Notes: generated by a model from the letters alone, not told the origin. 64,000 nt of DNA from Streptomyces sp. (GCF_019510245.1 NZ_JAEKKT010000129.1:1-64000); one strand, 5' to 3'. Positions 9,425 through 18,402 are shown, counted from the stretch's first letter. Numbers and translations are program-made.

Positions 9425-9889
9425 TCAGTCACCGGCCGGTCGCATGATGAGGCAGGTGGTGGTCGCGTGGGCGATCAGTTTCCCGCGCTCGTCGAACACC
9501 TTTCCTTCGGCCGTGGCGGTGGAGCGGCCGGCATGGATGACGTTCCCCTCGGCCGTGAGGGTCTGGCCCCCGGTGTGGGCGGCGCGGATGTAGTTGACCT
9601 TGAGTTCGAGGGTGGTGTAGCCGACGCCGGCGGGCAGGGTGGTGTGTACGGCGCAGCCCATCACGGAGTCGAGGAGGGTGGCCGCGATGCCGCCGTGGAC
9701 GATGCCCAGGGGGTTGGCGAAGTCGGGGCGGGTGTCGAGCGAGATGACCATGCGGCCGTGCTCCACCTCGTCGAAGCGCATGCCGAGCAGCCGGCCGATG
9801 GAGGGGGGCGCGGAGTCGGTCGGCGGCGCGGACTGTATCCAGCGCATCAGTTCGAGGCCTGACAGGGCGGCGAGGTCGGTGGTGGACAC
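9425..9889 (-). CDS. PaaI-type hotdog-fold thioesterase
   Basis: 154 residues from a GTG start at 9889, with GAGGAG six bases upstream. The hotdog core is RPDFANPLGIVHGGIAATLL, with HGG and a following Asp (DSVMG) typical of the PaaI/YdiI group that hydrolyses acyl-CoA or aryl-CoA thioesters. The residues GYTTLELKVNYIRA form the central strand. Substrate unknown. It lies downstream of the TetR gene on the same strand, separated by a 35-bp tandem-repeat array, so co-transcription is possible but not shown. Confidence 0.8.
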   Translation of the reverse strand: MSTTDLAALSGLELMRWIQSAPPTDSAPPSIGRLLGMRFDEVEHGRMVISLDTRPDFANPLGIVHGGIAATLLDSVMGCAVHTTLPAGVGYTTLELKVNYIRAAHTGGQTLTAEGNVIHAGRSTATAEGKVFDERGKLIAHATTTCLIMRPAGD

Positions 9890-9969
9890 GGGTGGCTCCT
9901 CGGTGTGCTGGTGGTGGTGCGGGCCGGTCCGCCGCTCTCGGGGCAGCGGGCCGCAGTGGTCGTCAGGTG

Positions 9970-10154
9970 TCGTCACCGGTGGTGGCAGGCGTGGGCCCGG
10001 CAGGTCGTCACCGGTCGTGGCAGGCGTGGGCCCGGCAGGTCGCCACCGGTCGTGGCAGGCCTGGGCCCGGCAGGTCGTCACCGGTCGTGGCAGGCCTGGG
10101 CCCGGCAGGTCGTCACCGGTCGTGGCAGGCGTGTGTCGGCAGATCGTCACCGGT
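9970..10154. repeat. 35-bp tandem repeats, about five copies
   Basis: Units begin at 9970, 10005, 10040, 10075 and 10110, each starting TCGTCACCGG and ending GTGGGCCCGGCAG, with only a few substitutions. A partial sixth unit starts at 10144. Because 35 is not a multiple of three, no reading frame repeats. Each unit carries ACCGGT and GGGCCC palindromes. It fills the gap between the TetR stop and the thioesterase start. Confidence 0.9.
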
Positions 10155-10731
10155 CGCTGAAGGCGTGGGTCAGCAGGTCGCGGAGTTCGGCGGCGGCCGC
10201 GTCCAGCGGTGCGGTGGTCTGCTCGGCACGGCACATGATGACGGCGCCTTCGAGGGCGGCGATGACGAAGGCGGCCAGCCGGGTGCTGCGCGGCTGCGGG
10301 AGACCGTGCCGGGTGAAGTGCGCGGCCAGGGCCTGCTGCCAGCGGGCGAAGACGGCGGCTGCGGAGCGGGCCAGCTGGGGTGCCTCGTCGTTGGTCTCCG
10401 CGGCCACGGCCGCTACCGGGCAGCCGACGCGGTAGCCGCTCTCCGTCAGCCGCTCCCGCCACAGTGCGACGAAGGAGTCGACCGCCGCCACCGGGTCGTC
10501 GGCCTCCATGGCCGCGTCGATCCGCCTCGTCATGTGGTCACCGGACCGGTTCACCGCCTCCTCGACCAGTTGTGCCCGGCCGCCGGGGAAGTGGTGGTAG
10601 ACCGAGCCCCGGGGGGCGCCGGTGCGGGCGAGGACCCGGTCGATGCTGGTGGCGCCGGCGCCGTATTCGCGCAGCAGCTCGGCGGCGCCGCGCAGCATCC
10701 GCTCCCGGCTGTCGCTCCTGCGCGGACTCAT
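10147..10731 (-). CDS. TetR-family transcriptional regulator
   Basis: 194 residues. The N-terminal helix-turn-helix (RMLRGAAELLREYGAGATSI then VLARTGAPRGSVYHHFPGGR) matches the YcdC/LmrA-like TetR group, whose ligand domain often carries GCPVAAVAAE as seen near residue 105. It probably represses itself and the divergent secreted-protein gene: palindromes lie in the 70-bp shared promoter region. The ligand is not predictable. Confidence 0.85.
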   Translation of the reverse strand: MSPRRSDSRERMLRGAAELLREYGAGATSIDRVLARTGAPRGSVYHHFPGGRAQLVEEAVNRSGDHMTRRIDAAMEADDPVAAVDSFVALWRERLTESGYRVGCPVAAVAAETNDEAPQLARSAAAVFARWQQALAAHFTRHGLPQPRSTRLAAFVIAALEGAVIMCRAEQTTAPLDAAAAELRDLLTHAFSDR

Positions 10732-10779
10732 GCGACCACCACCGCCTCTCCGGCGTGCTCATGGACACACATCACATCT

Positions 10780-10811
10780 TTACGCAAGGGTAACTTATGG
10801 TGTGTGCCATA
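10780..10811. promoter_or_regulatory. Candidate TetR operators in the divergent promoter
   Basis: Two adjacent inverted repeats, TTAC-GCAAGG-GTAA (10780-10793) and TATGG-TGTGTG-CCATA (10796-10811), lie between the TetR start at 10731 and the divergent gene. Their position fits autoregulation. Binding is inferred only from symmetry. Confidence 0.4.
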
Positions 10812-11404
10812 GAACATGCAAGAGCGGAGACGGGGTCTGTGCCGCCCTGGTCCTCGGCCCGGCGGCGGCCTCCGCTGCCGCCGCCGACGCCGGACGAGAA
10901 GCGACGGGACCCGGCGTCGCGCAGACGGCTCTGGAGCCCGGCACCGACCTCGCCACCCTCCTCGACCGGATCGACGGGATCGACTCGACCCGGTACGACC
11001 GCGCCCTGGCGCCCCTGCTGGACACGCTGCCCCGCCTCGCCGCGGCGCAGGGCACCCGCATCGACCCCGCCCGGGCCGCCGCCTACGCGAAGGCTCTGCG
11101 GGAGTGGAGCAACACGGTCCAGGAACGGCTGCGGCACCTGGACGCCGGCGCCACCGACCGCGTGCACCGGGCCGCACCCCGGGCGGCCGACCCCGTCTCC
11201 GACCTGGTGAACGCGATCCAGGCCGCCGTCAACAGCCTGCTCGGCTCGCTGACCTCACTCGATCTCGGCGGGGTGCTGGGCGCCGTCACCGGACTGCTGG
11301 CCCCCATCCTCGACGCGATCACCGGCCTCCTCGGCGCCGTGCCCGCACTGCCGTCAGTGCCCTCGGCGGGCAGCCTCGTCTCCACGACGACCGTCGCACC
11401 GTGA
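10802..11404 (+). CDS. Putative secreted protein, function unknown
   Basis: About 200 residues with a Sec-type hydrophobic stretch (CAALVLGPAAASAAAADA) ending in a likely signal-peptidase site, then a helical, alanine-rich body. The C-terminal half is hydrophobic and glycine/leucine-rich (LLGSLTSLDLGGVLGAVTGL), which may bind membranes or self-associate. The start is doubtful. GTG 10802 is in frame but gives an odd n-region with Cys and few charges, while ATG 10816 in another frame gives MQERRR, a better n-region, implying a possible 1-base indel near 10835. Divergent from the TetR gene and probably controlled by it. Confidence 0.6.
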   Translation: MCHRTCKSGDGVCAALVLGPAAASAAAADAGREATGPGVAQTALEPGTDLATLLDRIDGIDSTRYDRALAPLLDTLPRLAAAQGTRIDPARAAAYAKALREWSNTVQERLRHLDAGATDRVHRAAPRAADPVSDLVNAIQAAVNSLLGSLTSLDLGGVLGAVTGLLAPILDAITGLLGAVPALPSVPSAGSLVSTTTVAP

Positions 11405-11493
11405 GGAACTGACCCGGCGTCGGTACGGTGCCGCCGCCGGCCGCCCGGAGCTGCGGGCGGCCCGGCGGTGCGCGTGCCCCCTCCCCCGACCCG

Positions 11494-12183
11494 TCAGTGC
11501 CCGTTCCAGCCGGGGACGGTCGGCAGCACCTGCTCCGCGACCCGGGCCAGGGCGGTGTCGTCCGGCGGTACGTCGTCCTGGCGCCAGAGCGCCACCTCGA
11601 ACGTGCCCCTGCCGTCGTCCTTGCCGTGCTTGGAGACCAGGAGGCAGCGCGCGGTGCCGCCGGGGCCCGTGCTCGCCTTGCCACCGCCGAGGTTGAATCC
11701 GATGGAGATGTTCGGGCTGGAGTAGAGGACGGCGGGGTGCCCGAGGACCGTCGTCCTGCGGGCGTCGCCCATCAGGTCGCCCGCCGTGGCGACGGTCATG
11801 CGGTCGTACGACGCCGTCAGCTTCACGGAGTACGTCTCCAGGGTCACCGTGGCCTCTGGTTCGGCGATCTTCGTGCCGCCGGCGAGCGTGAGCCACTCGC
11901 CGCTGCCGCCGGCGGTCTCGGCCTGCTCGTGCGAGGTCCCCAGCAGGGCCGGGAGGTCCGGGCGGTTGAGCGCCTTGCACAACCGGGCGCCGGAGACATA
12001 GCGGGCCGGCAGATGGTCGTCCGGCTTCGAGCAGGCCGCCGGTCCGCTCGCCGTGTCCTTCTGGTGGACGAACTCCTTCTGCGCCCACAGCGCACCCACC
12101 ACGACCGCGAACAACGCCACCGCCGCGATCACCTGGAGCCCCGGTCTGCCGTCCTTTTCGGGCTCGGCGAAGCCCTCGGTCAT
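11494..12183 (-). CDS. Membrane-anchored protein, DUF6215-like
   Basis: 229 residues: a short cytoplasmic N-terminus, one transmembrane segment (LQVIAAVALFAVVVGALWA, about residues 16-34), then an extracellular domain with two early cysteines and a final strand-rich region. It resembles streptomycete DUF6215 proteins in length and layout, but the family name is from memory. Function unknown. Single gene, transcribed away from the hydrolase gene at 12342. Confidence 0.65.
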   Translation of the reverse strand: MTEGFAEPEKDGRPGLQVIAAVALFAVVVGALWAQKEFVHQKDTASGPAACSKPDDHLPARYVSGARLCKALNRPDLPALLGTSHEQAETAGGSGEWLTLAGGTKIAEPEATVTLETYSVKLTASYDRMTVATAGDLMGDARRTTVLGHPAVLYSSPNISIGFNLGGGKASTGPGGTARCLLVSKHGKDDGRGTFEVALWRQDDVPPDDTALARVAEQVLPTVPGWNGH

Positions 12184-12341
12184 GTCCCCTACCCCCGCTG
12201 TGCGTCCCCTGTGCGCGAGGGAGCCTAACTGATGTTCACGGGGAAGGCACGCGCCGCACATGCCTCTCGGTGGCAGGGGAATCCTCCGGGAGTGTTTGAT
12301 GGCGGCAGCACGCTGCGAGCCGGAGGAAACAGGGGGGCGCG

Positions 12342-13046
12342 ATGACCGACGGACGGGTCGTCGAGGCGGGCGGGAGCGCGCTGGTGGTGCGTCGCAGGCC
12401 GCGGGAGCGGACCCGTGCCGCGGTGCTCGTCCTGCACGGCGGGCAGGAGAACGGACTCCGCCCGGCGCGCTCCTGGCAGCCGGCCGCGCTGCGCATGCGT
12501 CCCTTCCTCAGCGCCGCCGCTTCGGTCTCCTCCCCCCGCGACGTGCTGATCGGCCAGGTGCGCTACCGCTGTCAGGGCTGGAACGACGCCGCCGACCCGC
12601 TCCAGGACACGCTGCGCGCGCTCGACGAGCTGCGCGGCCTGGCCGGTGACGCGTCCGTGGTGCTGGTCGGCCACTCCATGGGCGGCCGGGCGGCGCTGCG
12701 CGCGGCGGCCGATCCCGCGGTGCGCGGGGTGCTCGCGCTGGCCCCCTGGTGTCCGCCCGGCGACCCGGTGGACGATCTCACCGGCACGAGGATCGTCGTC
12801 CTGCACGGGGACCGCGACCGGACCACCGCTCCCGCCGACTCGGCCGCGTACGTACGGCAGGCCCGCGGCGCCGGTGCACAGGCGGGGATGGTGCTGCTCA
12901 GCGGCGGCGAGCACGCGATGCTCCGCCGCAGCCGTGACTGGCACCGCGCCTCGGCGGCCGCCATCAGGCGTTTGCTGCGCCCCGAACGCGACCTCGACGG
13001 ATGGACGGCCGAGGCCTGCGCGTCGGACGAGCCGCTTCTGCGCTGA
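12342..13046 (+). CDS. Alpha/beta-hydrolase-fold protein
   Basis: 234 residues. Strand beta3 is AVLVLHGGQENG (oxyanion-hole HGG), the nucleophile elbow is VVLVGHSMGGRAALRA with Ser in GHSMG, the acid is probably in VVLHGDRDRTT, and the catalytic His is in GGEHAMLRR. It is short, like dienelactone-hydrolase-type and small serine esterases. No signal peptide, so probably cytoplasmic. Substrate unknown. ATG with GGGGGG close upstream. Confidence 0.8.
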   Translation: MTDGRVVEAGGSALVVRRRPRERTRAAVLVLHGGQENGLRPARSWQPAALRMRPFLSAAASVSSPRDVLIGQVRYRCQGWNDAADPLQDTLRALDELRGLAGDASVVLVGHSMGGRAALRAAADPAVRGVLALAPWCPPGDPVDDLTGTRIVVLHGDRDRTTAPADSAAYVRQARGAGAQAGMVLLSGGEHAMLRRSRDWHRASAAAIRRLLRPERDLDGWTAEACASDEPLLR

Positions 13047-13119
13047 TCCGCACCCTGGTAAGGTGCCTCGCCCCCATGGGACACCCACCCGCACGGGACA
13101 TCCACCCAGAGGACTGCCG

Positions 13120-15039
13120 ATGCCGATCGCACGACCGTTCCAGATTGTCACGTACCTGACAGTCACGCTCCTGGTTCTCGCCCTCTCCGGCACCGCCCCG
13201 GCCACCGCCGGGCCGCAGTCCGCACAGCCCGCCGCCCAGGCACCGGCCGCGCAGGCCACCGGCACCTGGCAGCCCCCGCTGTCCACCCGGGGGCGCTACA
13301 TCGTCGACGCCGACGGCAACCGCTTCCGCCTCGAGGCCGCCAACTGGGACGGCGCACAGGGCTCCTGGACGGGCAGCGGAAGCAGCACCGATCCCGCGAA
13401 CCACCACGCCGGCCAGGACTCCTACGGCATCCCCCTCGGCCTGGACCGCGCGCCCCTGTCCCAGCTCGTCTCGGACTTCCAGGCCCTGGGCATCAACAGC
13501 ATCCGGCTGCCGTTCTCGAACGAGATGATCCACACGACGGCCCCGGTGCCGGACACCGCGGTCACCGCGAACCCGCAGCTGCGCGGCAGGACCCCGCTGG
13601 AGGTCTACGACGCCGTCGTGACCGCCCTCACCGGCGCGGGCTTCGCCGTCATCCTCAACAACCACACCAACACCTCCCGTTGGTGCTGCGGCGTCGACGG
13701 CAACGAGCGGTGGAACAGCAGCCAGTCGACCCAGCAGTGGGCCGACGACTGGGTCTTCATGGCCCGCCGCTACGCCGCGAACCCCCGTGTCGTGGGCGCC
13801 GATCTCTACAACGAGGTACGCCGGGACGTGCTCGACGATCCCAACTGGGGCCTGGGCGACGGCCACGACTGGTACGCGGCGGCCCAGCTCGCCGGCGACC
13901 GCATCCTCACCGAGGCGAACCCGAACCTCCTCATCGTCGTCGAGGGCATCAACTGGACCGGTCTGCCGGTCGACGGACTCCCCCACGGCCGCCCCATGCT
14001 CACCCCCGTCCGCACCCTCTCCCACACGCTCGTCGACGCCCACAAGCTGGTCTACTCGGCCCACTTCTACGGCTACACCGGCCCCCGGCACAGCGGCGCC
14101 ACCGGCATCGGCGAGGCCAGCGACCCCCGCTACCAGGACCTGACCCGCGACGAGCTGTACCAGGCCCTCGCCGACGAGGCCTTCTTCGTCACCGCCGAGG
14201 GCAGGCACTACACCGCGCCGGTCTGGATCAGCGAGTTCGGCATCGGGGCGAACGAGACGGGCACGGCCGCCCGCACCTGGTTCGGCAACATCACCGACTA
14301 CTTCGCCGACCAGGACGCCGACTTCGCCTACTGGCCGCTGGTCGGCTGGGCGGGCCACGACGACTGGGCGCTGCTGAGCTACGACGGCTCCGGGCACCGG
14401 TCCGGCATCCTCGACGGAGGCGACTGGCGGGCCACCGCCTGGCACCACCTCATGAGCTCCGCCGGGCGCACCGGGTACGTGGGACCGGGGACGACGTGGC
14501 GCATGCTGTCCACGGACCACGGCGACCAGGTCGAGTCCCTGCGCGTGCGGGCGGGCGGCGACTGGGACTCGGGCGCCTACAAGGCGGTCTGCCCGGACGG
14601 GCTGCGGCTGATCGGTCTCGCGCACTCCGGAGGACGCGGTCTGTGCACCGACGCGACCGCCGGGGACCTGCGCGCCACGGGCAACGCCCAGACGGTGGTC
14701 ACCGACGAACGGTTCCCGGCGGGCGGCGACTGGGCGTCCGGGTACACCAAACTGCAGTGCCCGGCCGGCCAGTTCGTCATCGGCTACAGCCGCCGCGGGG
14801 AGCGGGTGTCAGCGGTGCTGTGCGCACCCGCGTCCGCCGCGCTGCGCGCGAGCGGCCGGACGGTGTGGTTCGACCGCTCCGACAACCGCCCCGCCGACGG
14901 AGCGGGCGACGACTTCGCATACGGCGCCTACAAGGGCCAGTGCGCCGCCGGCGAGTTCATCGCGGGCGTCGCCTTCACCACCCGGGTCGGCAGCGCACAG
15001 GGACCGGCCGCCGTGCTGTGCGTGCCGCTGCCGTCCTGA
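13120..15039 (+). CDS. Secreted GH5 glycoside hydrolase (cellulase family) with C-terminal repeat domain
   Basis: 640 residues with a signal peptide (IVTYLTVTLLVLALSGTAPA ending near AxA at about residue 31). The GH5 barrel follows: acid/base Glu232 in DLYNEVRRD and nucleophile Glu372 in WISEFGIG, with HTNTSRWCC typical of bacterial GH5 endoglucanase-like enzymes. After about residue 460 come three similar segments (GGDWDSGAYKAVCPDGLRLI, GGDWASGYTKLQCPAGQFVI, DDFAYGAYKGQCAAGEFIAG), a cysteine-containing repeat that may aid carbohydrate or cell binding. It probably cleaves beta-glucan or a related polysaccharide outside the cell. Confidence 0.85.
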   Translation: MPIARPFQIVTYLTVTLLVLALSGTAPATAGPQSAQPAAQAPAAQATGTWQPPLSTRGRYIVDADGNRFRLEAANWDGAQGSWTGSGSSTDPANHHAGQDSYGIPLGLDRAPLSQLVSDFQALGINSIRLPFSNEMIHTTAPVPDTAVTANPQLRGRTPLEVYDAVVTALTGAGFAVILNNHTNTSRWCCGVDGNERWNSSQSTQQWADDWVFMARRYAANPRVVGADLYNEVRRDVLDDPNWGLGDGHDWYAAAQLAGDRILTEANPNLLIVVEGINWTGLPVDGLPHGRPMLTPVRTLSHTLVDAHKLVYSAHFYGYTGPRHSGATGIGEASDPRYQDLTRDELYQALADEAFFVTAEGRHYTAPVWISEFGIGANETGTAARTWFGNITDYFADQDADFAYWPLVGWAGHDDWALLSYDGSGHRSGILDGGDWRATAWHHLMSSAGRTGYVGPGTTWRMLSTDHGDQVESLRVRAGGDWDSGAYKAVCPDGLRLIGLAHSGGRGLCTDATAGDLRATGNAQTVVTDERFPAGGDWASGYTKLQCPAGQFVIGYSRRGERVSAVLCAPASAALRASGRTVWFDRSDNRPADGAGDDFAYGAYKGQCAAGEFIAGVAFTTRVGSAQGPAAVLCVPLPS

Positions 15040-15080
15040 CGAGAGTGGTCAGCGCAGCCCAAGCGCCACCGGTGCACACT

Positions 15081-15182
15081 GCCGTCGTGTCCGTGCCCGC
15101 GTTCGCCGCGGTCATGCGACAAGCAGCAGCCGTCCGACGACGCAAGGCTGCCGACCGCCGCCGCGGGCACGGACACGACGGC
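15081..15182. repeat. Large inverted repeat between convergent genes
   Basis: GCCGTCGTGTCCGTGCCCGC at 15081-15100 is matched by its exact reverse complement ending at 15182, and pairing extends imperfectly inward to about 15113/15151. A smaller nested stem (GCAGCC...GGCTGC) sits in the loop. It separates the GH5 gene from the minus-strand operon and could act as a bidirectional terminator, though it is longer than usual. Confidence 0.75.
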
Positions 15183-15204
15183 ACGTCTCCCGTTTTCCGG
15201 GCGG

Positions 15205-16206
15205 TCAGTCGGCGGTGACGGCCGGTGGTCTTCGGGCGGCGATGGTCTTGCGGAGGCGGTTCTGTGCGTCGATGGGGGCGTCCGCGGTCACCAGCGCCTG
15301 GGCCACCGCGCCCGCGACCGGGGCCACGTCGAGGACCCGGGGGCGGGCCAGCGGTGCCTCGACGGTGAGGCGGGCGGCGATGTGGTCCCGGAGCAGCAAC
15401 TGGTCGTTCTGCAGGGTGCCACCGCCCAGGACCACCGGGGTCGGGGTGCGCAGCAGCCGCAGGCGGCGGAGCAACGCGGTGACCATGGCGACGATCTCGT
15501 CCCCGAGGCGTTCCACGATGCCCCGCGCCACGGCGTCGCCGCTCTCGGCGGTCGCGAAGACCACGGGTGCCAGGCCGTGCAGCGCGGTCATCGGGATCTC
15601 GCCGGCGCTCACGGCCAGCGCGACGGCCTCCACGCTGCCGACACCGAAGGGCACCGGCAGCTCCCGGCGCAGCCGGGTGGCCGGCCCCCGTCCGTCGCCC
15701 GCGCGCACCGCCGCGCCGAGACCGGCCCGGGCGACCGCGAGCCCGCCGCCCCAGTCCCCGGTGATGTCGCCGAGGGAGAGGAACCGGGCCGAGCGGCCGT
15801 CGGGGCGGACGGCGGCGGCGTTGATGCCGGCGCCGGACACCACCGCCACCCCCCAGCCGTCCGGCGCGCCAGCCCGCAGGACGGCGAGGGTGTCGTTGCG
15901 GACCAGGACCTGGTCCGCAACGCCCCGTGCGGTCAACTGCCGTAGCGCCAGCCGCTCCTGGGCCCGGCGGTCGACGTTCGCGAGGAAGTACGCGCCGACC
16001 AGGACCGGGGTGGTGGCGGGCAGACCCGCCTGTGCGAGCGCGTGCCGGCCGAGGCGGGCGAGCCGTTCGGTGGTGGTCTCCATGCCCTCGGCGTGCGGGC
16101 GGGTGCCCGCGCCGCGTACCCAGGACAGCAGCCGGCCCTCGGTGTCCGCGAGGACGAGGTCGGTCTTGGAGTTCCCGCCGTCGACGCCCACCACCAGCTC
16201 AGGCAT
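15205..16206 (-). CDS. BadF/BadG/BcrA/BcrD-type sugar kinase (N-acetylglucosamine kinase-like)
   Basis: 333 residues with ASKHA ATPase signatures: phosphate-1 loop VVGVDGGNSKTDLVLAD, VRNDTLAVLRAG, VVSGAGINAAAV, GDITGDWGGG and VVLGGGTLQ. Members of this group phosphorylate GlcNAc or MurNAc, or activate dehydratases; the sugar-operon context favours a sugar kinase. It overlaps the stop of the GH4 gene by 8 bp, so translation is coupled. It could supply the 6-phospho sugar that the GH4 enzyme needs, since the ABC importer does not phosphorylate. Confidence 0.75.
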   Translation of the reverse strand: MPELVVGVDGGNSKTDLVLADTEGRLLSWVRGAGTRPHAEGMETTTERLARLGRHALAQAGLPATTPVLVGAYFLANVDRRAQERLALRQLTARGVADQVLVRNDTLAVLRAGAPDGWGVAVVSGAGINAAAVRPDGRSARFLSLGDITGDWGGGLAVARAGLGAAVRAGDGRGPATRLRRELPVPFGVGSVEAVALAVSAGEIPMTALHGLAPVVFATAESGDAVARGIVERLGDEIVAMVTALLRRLRLLRTPTPVVLGGGTLQNDQLLLRDHIAARLTVEAPLARPRVLDVAPVAGAVAQALVTADAPIDAQNRLRKTIAARRPPAVTAD

Positions 16207-17482
16207 CGGCGGCCTCGTTCGCGAAGAACCGGGGCAGATGGGCGCGGTTGGCCGCCAGCAGGGCGTCGAGGAGCGCGGCGGCAAGCCCCCATTCGCGGAC
16301 GAGGGGGTTGGCCACCAGCGCCCTCCGGGCCACCGTGCGGTCCCCGGTCAGGGCCGCCTCGATCGCGAGCGTCTCGTAGGCGGTGACCGCCTGGACCAGC
16401 CCGAGCATCTCGGGCGGCAACGGCGGTACGGGCACCGGGTGCGGCCCGTCGGTGTCGACGTCGGCGGCCACTTCGACCACGGCCTCGTCGGGCAGCCCGG
16501 CCAGCAGGCCGTCGTTGCGGACGTCGACGTAGTGATGGGCGCCGTCGCCGGTGAGCAGGCTGGTGACCAGGGCGGCCGCGGCCTCGCTGTAGTAGGCCCC
16601 GCCGCGCTGCTCCAGCAGGTCGGGCTTGTGGTCCAGGGCGGGGTCGGCGTAGAGGGTGAGCAGTTCCTGCTCGATGGCGAGGACCCGCTCGGCGCGGTGA
16701 CCGCCCGCCTGCTGGGCACGGACCTCGTGTTCCGTGCAGTAGAAGTAGTGGAGGTAGTAGGAGGGGATGGCGCCGAGGTCGCGCAGGGCCCCGGCGGGGA
16801 CGCGGATCTCCGCGGCGAGTTCGTCGAGGGCGGGCCCGTCCAGCAGTTCCGGCAGGCGGTCCACGCCGTCGACGGTGACCGAGCGGATCCAGGACAGGTG
16901 GTTGAGGCCCGCGTGGCCGAGGCGCACCCGGCCGGGGTCGGTGCCGAGCCGGGCGGCCAGCTGCCGCTGGAACTTGATCGCCACGTTGCACAGGCCGACC
17001 GCGCGATGGCCGGCGTCGAGCAGGGCTCGGGTGACGATGCCGACCGGGTTGGTGAAGTCGACGATCCAGGCGCCGGGCCGGGCCCGGCGGCGTACCTCCT
17101 CCGCGATGTCGAGCACCACCGGCACCGTGCGCAGGGCCTTGGCGAAGCCGCCGGGCCCGGTGGTCTCCTGGCCGAGCAGACCGAACCGGTTCGGCAGGGT
17201 CTCGTCGACCAGCCGGGCGGTCTGCCCGCCCACCCGCAGCTGGATCAGGACCGCGGCGGCTCCGTCGACCGCCTCGGCGAGGTCGGTCGTGGTGGTCAGC
17301 CGGCCGGGGAAGCCCTGGCGGGCGAGGATGCGGCGGGCCAGCGCGCCGATGACGGTGAGGCGTTGGGCGTCGGTGTCGTGCAGGACGAGTTCGTCGACCG
17401 GCAGCACATCGGCGCGCCGGGCGAAGCCCTCGATGAGTTCGGGCGTGTAGGTACTGCCACCGCCGACAACGGTGATCTTCAC
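16199..17482 (-). CDS. GH4 6-phospho-beta-glucosidase
   Basis: 427 residues from GTG 17482, with AGGAG seven bases upstream. The N-terminal NAD-binding loop is ITVVGGGSTYTPELIEGF. The metal-binding residues of family 4 are present as Cys in AVGLCNVAI and His in GHAGLNHLSW, and FTNPVGIVTRA is also conserved. GH4 enzymes hydrolyse phosphorylated glycosides by an NAD- and Mn-dependent oxidation-elimination mechanism. In the same operon as the ABC transporter and the kinase. Confidence 0.85.
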   Translation of the reverse strand: MKITVVGGGSTYTPELIEGFARRADVLPVDELVLHDTDAQRLTVIGALARRILARQGFPGRLTTTTDLAEAVDGAAAVLIQLRVGGQTARLVDETLPNRFGLLGQETTGPGGFAKALRTVPVVLDIAEEVRRRARPGAWIVDFTNPVGIVTRALLDAGHRAVGLCNVAIKFQRQLAARLGTDPGRVRLGHAGLNHLSWIRSVTVDGVDRLPELLDGPALDELAAEIRVPAGALRDLGAIPSYYLHYFYCTEHEVRAQQAGGHRAERVLAIEQELLTLYADPALDHKPDLLEQRGGAYYSEAAAALVTSLLTGDGAHHYVDVRNDGLLAGLPDEAVVEVAADVDTDGPHPVPVPPLPPEMLGLVQAVTAYETLAIEAALTGDRTVARRALVANPLVREWGLAAALLDALLAANRAHLPRFFANEAADA

Positions 17483-17541
17483 TCGTACTCCTGTGAGAGA
17501 GGTGGGGGCGGCTCGGCCCCGGGAGGTCGGCCCCGGAGGGC

Positions 17542-18402
17542 TCAGCCCTTGACGCCGGTCAGCGCGATGCCCTCGACGAAGACCTTCTGCGCCAGGAAGA
17601 ACAGCACCAGGACCGGCAGCAGGAACATCAGCGAGGCCGCCATCTGGAGCTGATAGGCGTTCTGGTGCCCGTTCTTGGCGAGCTGGCTGAGGGCCACCGC
17701 GAGGGTCTGGCCGGTGTCGCTGTTGCCCGTGTAGAGCAGCGGGTTGTAGAAGTCGTTCCAGGCGTAGAGGAAGGCGAACAGGCCGACCGCGGCGATCGCC
17801 GGGCGGGCCATGGGGATCAGCACCCGCAGAAGGATGCGCAGTTCGCCCGCGCCGTCCACCCGGGCCGCCTCGGTGAACTCGTCCGGGATCGTGAGGAAGA
17901 ACTGGCGCAGCAGGAAGATGCTGAAGGCGTCGCCGAAGAACGACGGCACGATGAGCGGCTTGAGCGTACCGATCCAGCCGGCGTGGGCGTACATGACGTA
18001 CAGCGGCAGGCTGGTGACCTGGGCCGGGATCATCATCGCGGCGAGGACGACGAGGAAGACCGCCTCCCGGCCGCGCCACTTCAGCCGGGCCAGCGCGTAG
18101 GCCACGGGCACCGAGGAGACGACCACCCCGATCGTGGACAGCCCGGCGTAGAGCATGGTGTTGAGCAGGTCACGGCCGAACGGCATGGCCTTGAAGACCT
18201 CGCCGAAGTTGCCGAACTCCCAGGGCGAGGGCCACAGCGAGCCGGTGCCGGCCTGGTGCTGGGTCATGAACGCGGTGAGCACGCCGATCGTCAGCGGGAG
18301 GAGGAAGCAGAGCGCGACGGCGACGGCGGGCGCGTGCTCGGCGATCACGTACAGCGCGCGGCGCCCGGCACGGGGCCGCCTGGTCAGGGGAACAGTGCTC
18401 AT
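17542..18402 (-). CDS. Sugar ABC transporter permease (MalG type)
   Basis: 286 residues with six predicted membrane segments and the EAA loop (EFTEAARVDGAGELRILLRVLIPMARPAI) that contacts the ATPase subunit. Belongs to the CUT1 group. Its ATG overlaps the stop of the upstream permease by four bases (ATGA). No ATPase gene is present in the operon, so a shared MsiK-type ATPase is likely, as known for streptomycete CUT1 systems. Confidence 0.88.
   Translation of the reverse strand: MSTVPLTRRPRAGRRALYVIAEHAPAVAVALCFLLPLTIGVLTAFMTQHQAGTGSLWPSPWEFGNFGEVFKAMPFGRDLLNTMLYAGLSTIGVVVSSVPVAYALARLKWRGREAVFLVVLAAMMIPAQVTSLPLYVMYAHAGWIGTLKPLIVPSFFGDAFSIFLLRQFFLTIPDEFTEAARVDGAGELRILLRVLIPMARPAIAAVGLFAFLYAWNDFYNPLLYTGNSDTGQTLAVALSQLAKNGHQNAYQLQMAASLMFLLPVLVLFFLAQKVFVEGIALTGVKG

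Noticed and set aside
9970-10154. Possible CRISPR array
   Set aside because: The repeats are directly tandem without unique spacers and no cas genes are present.
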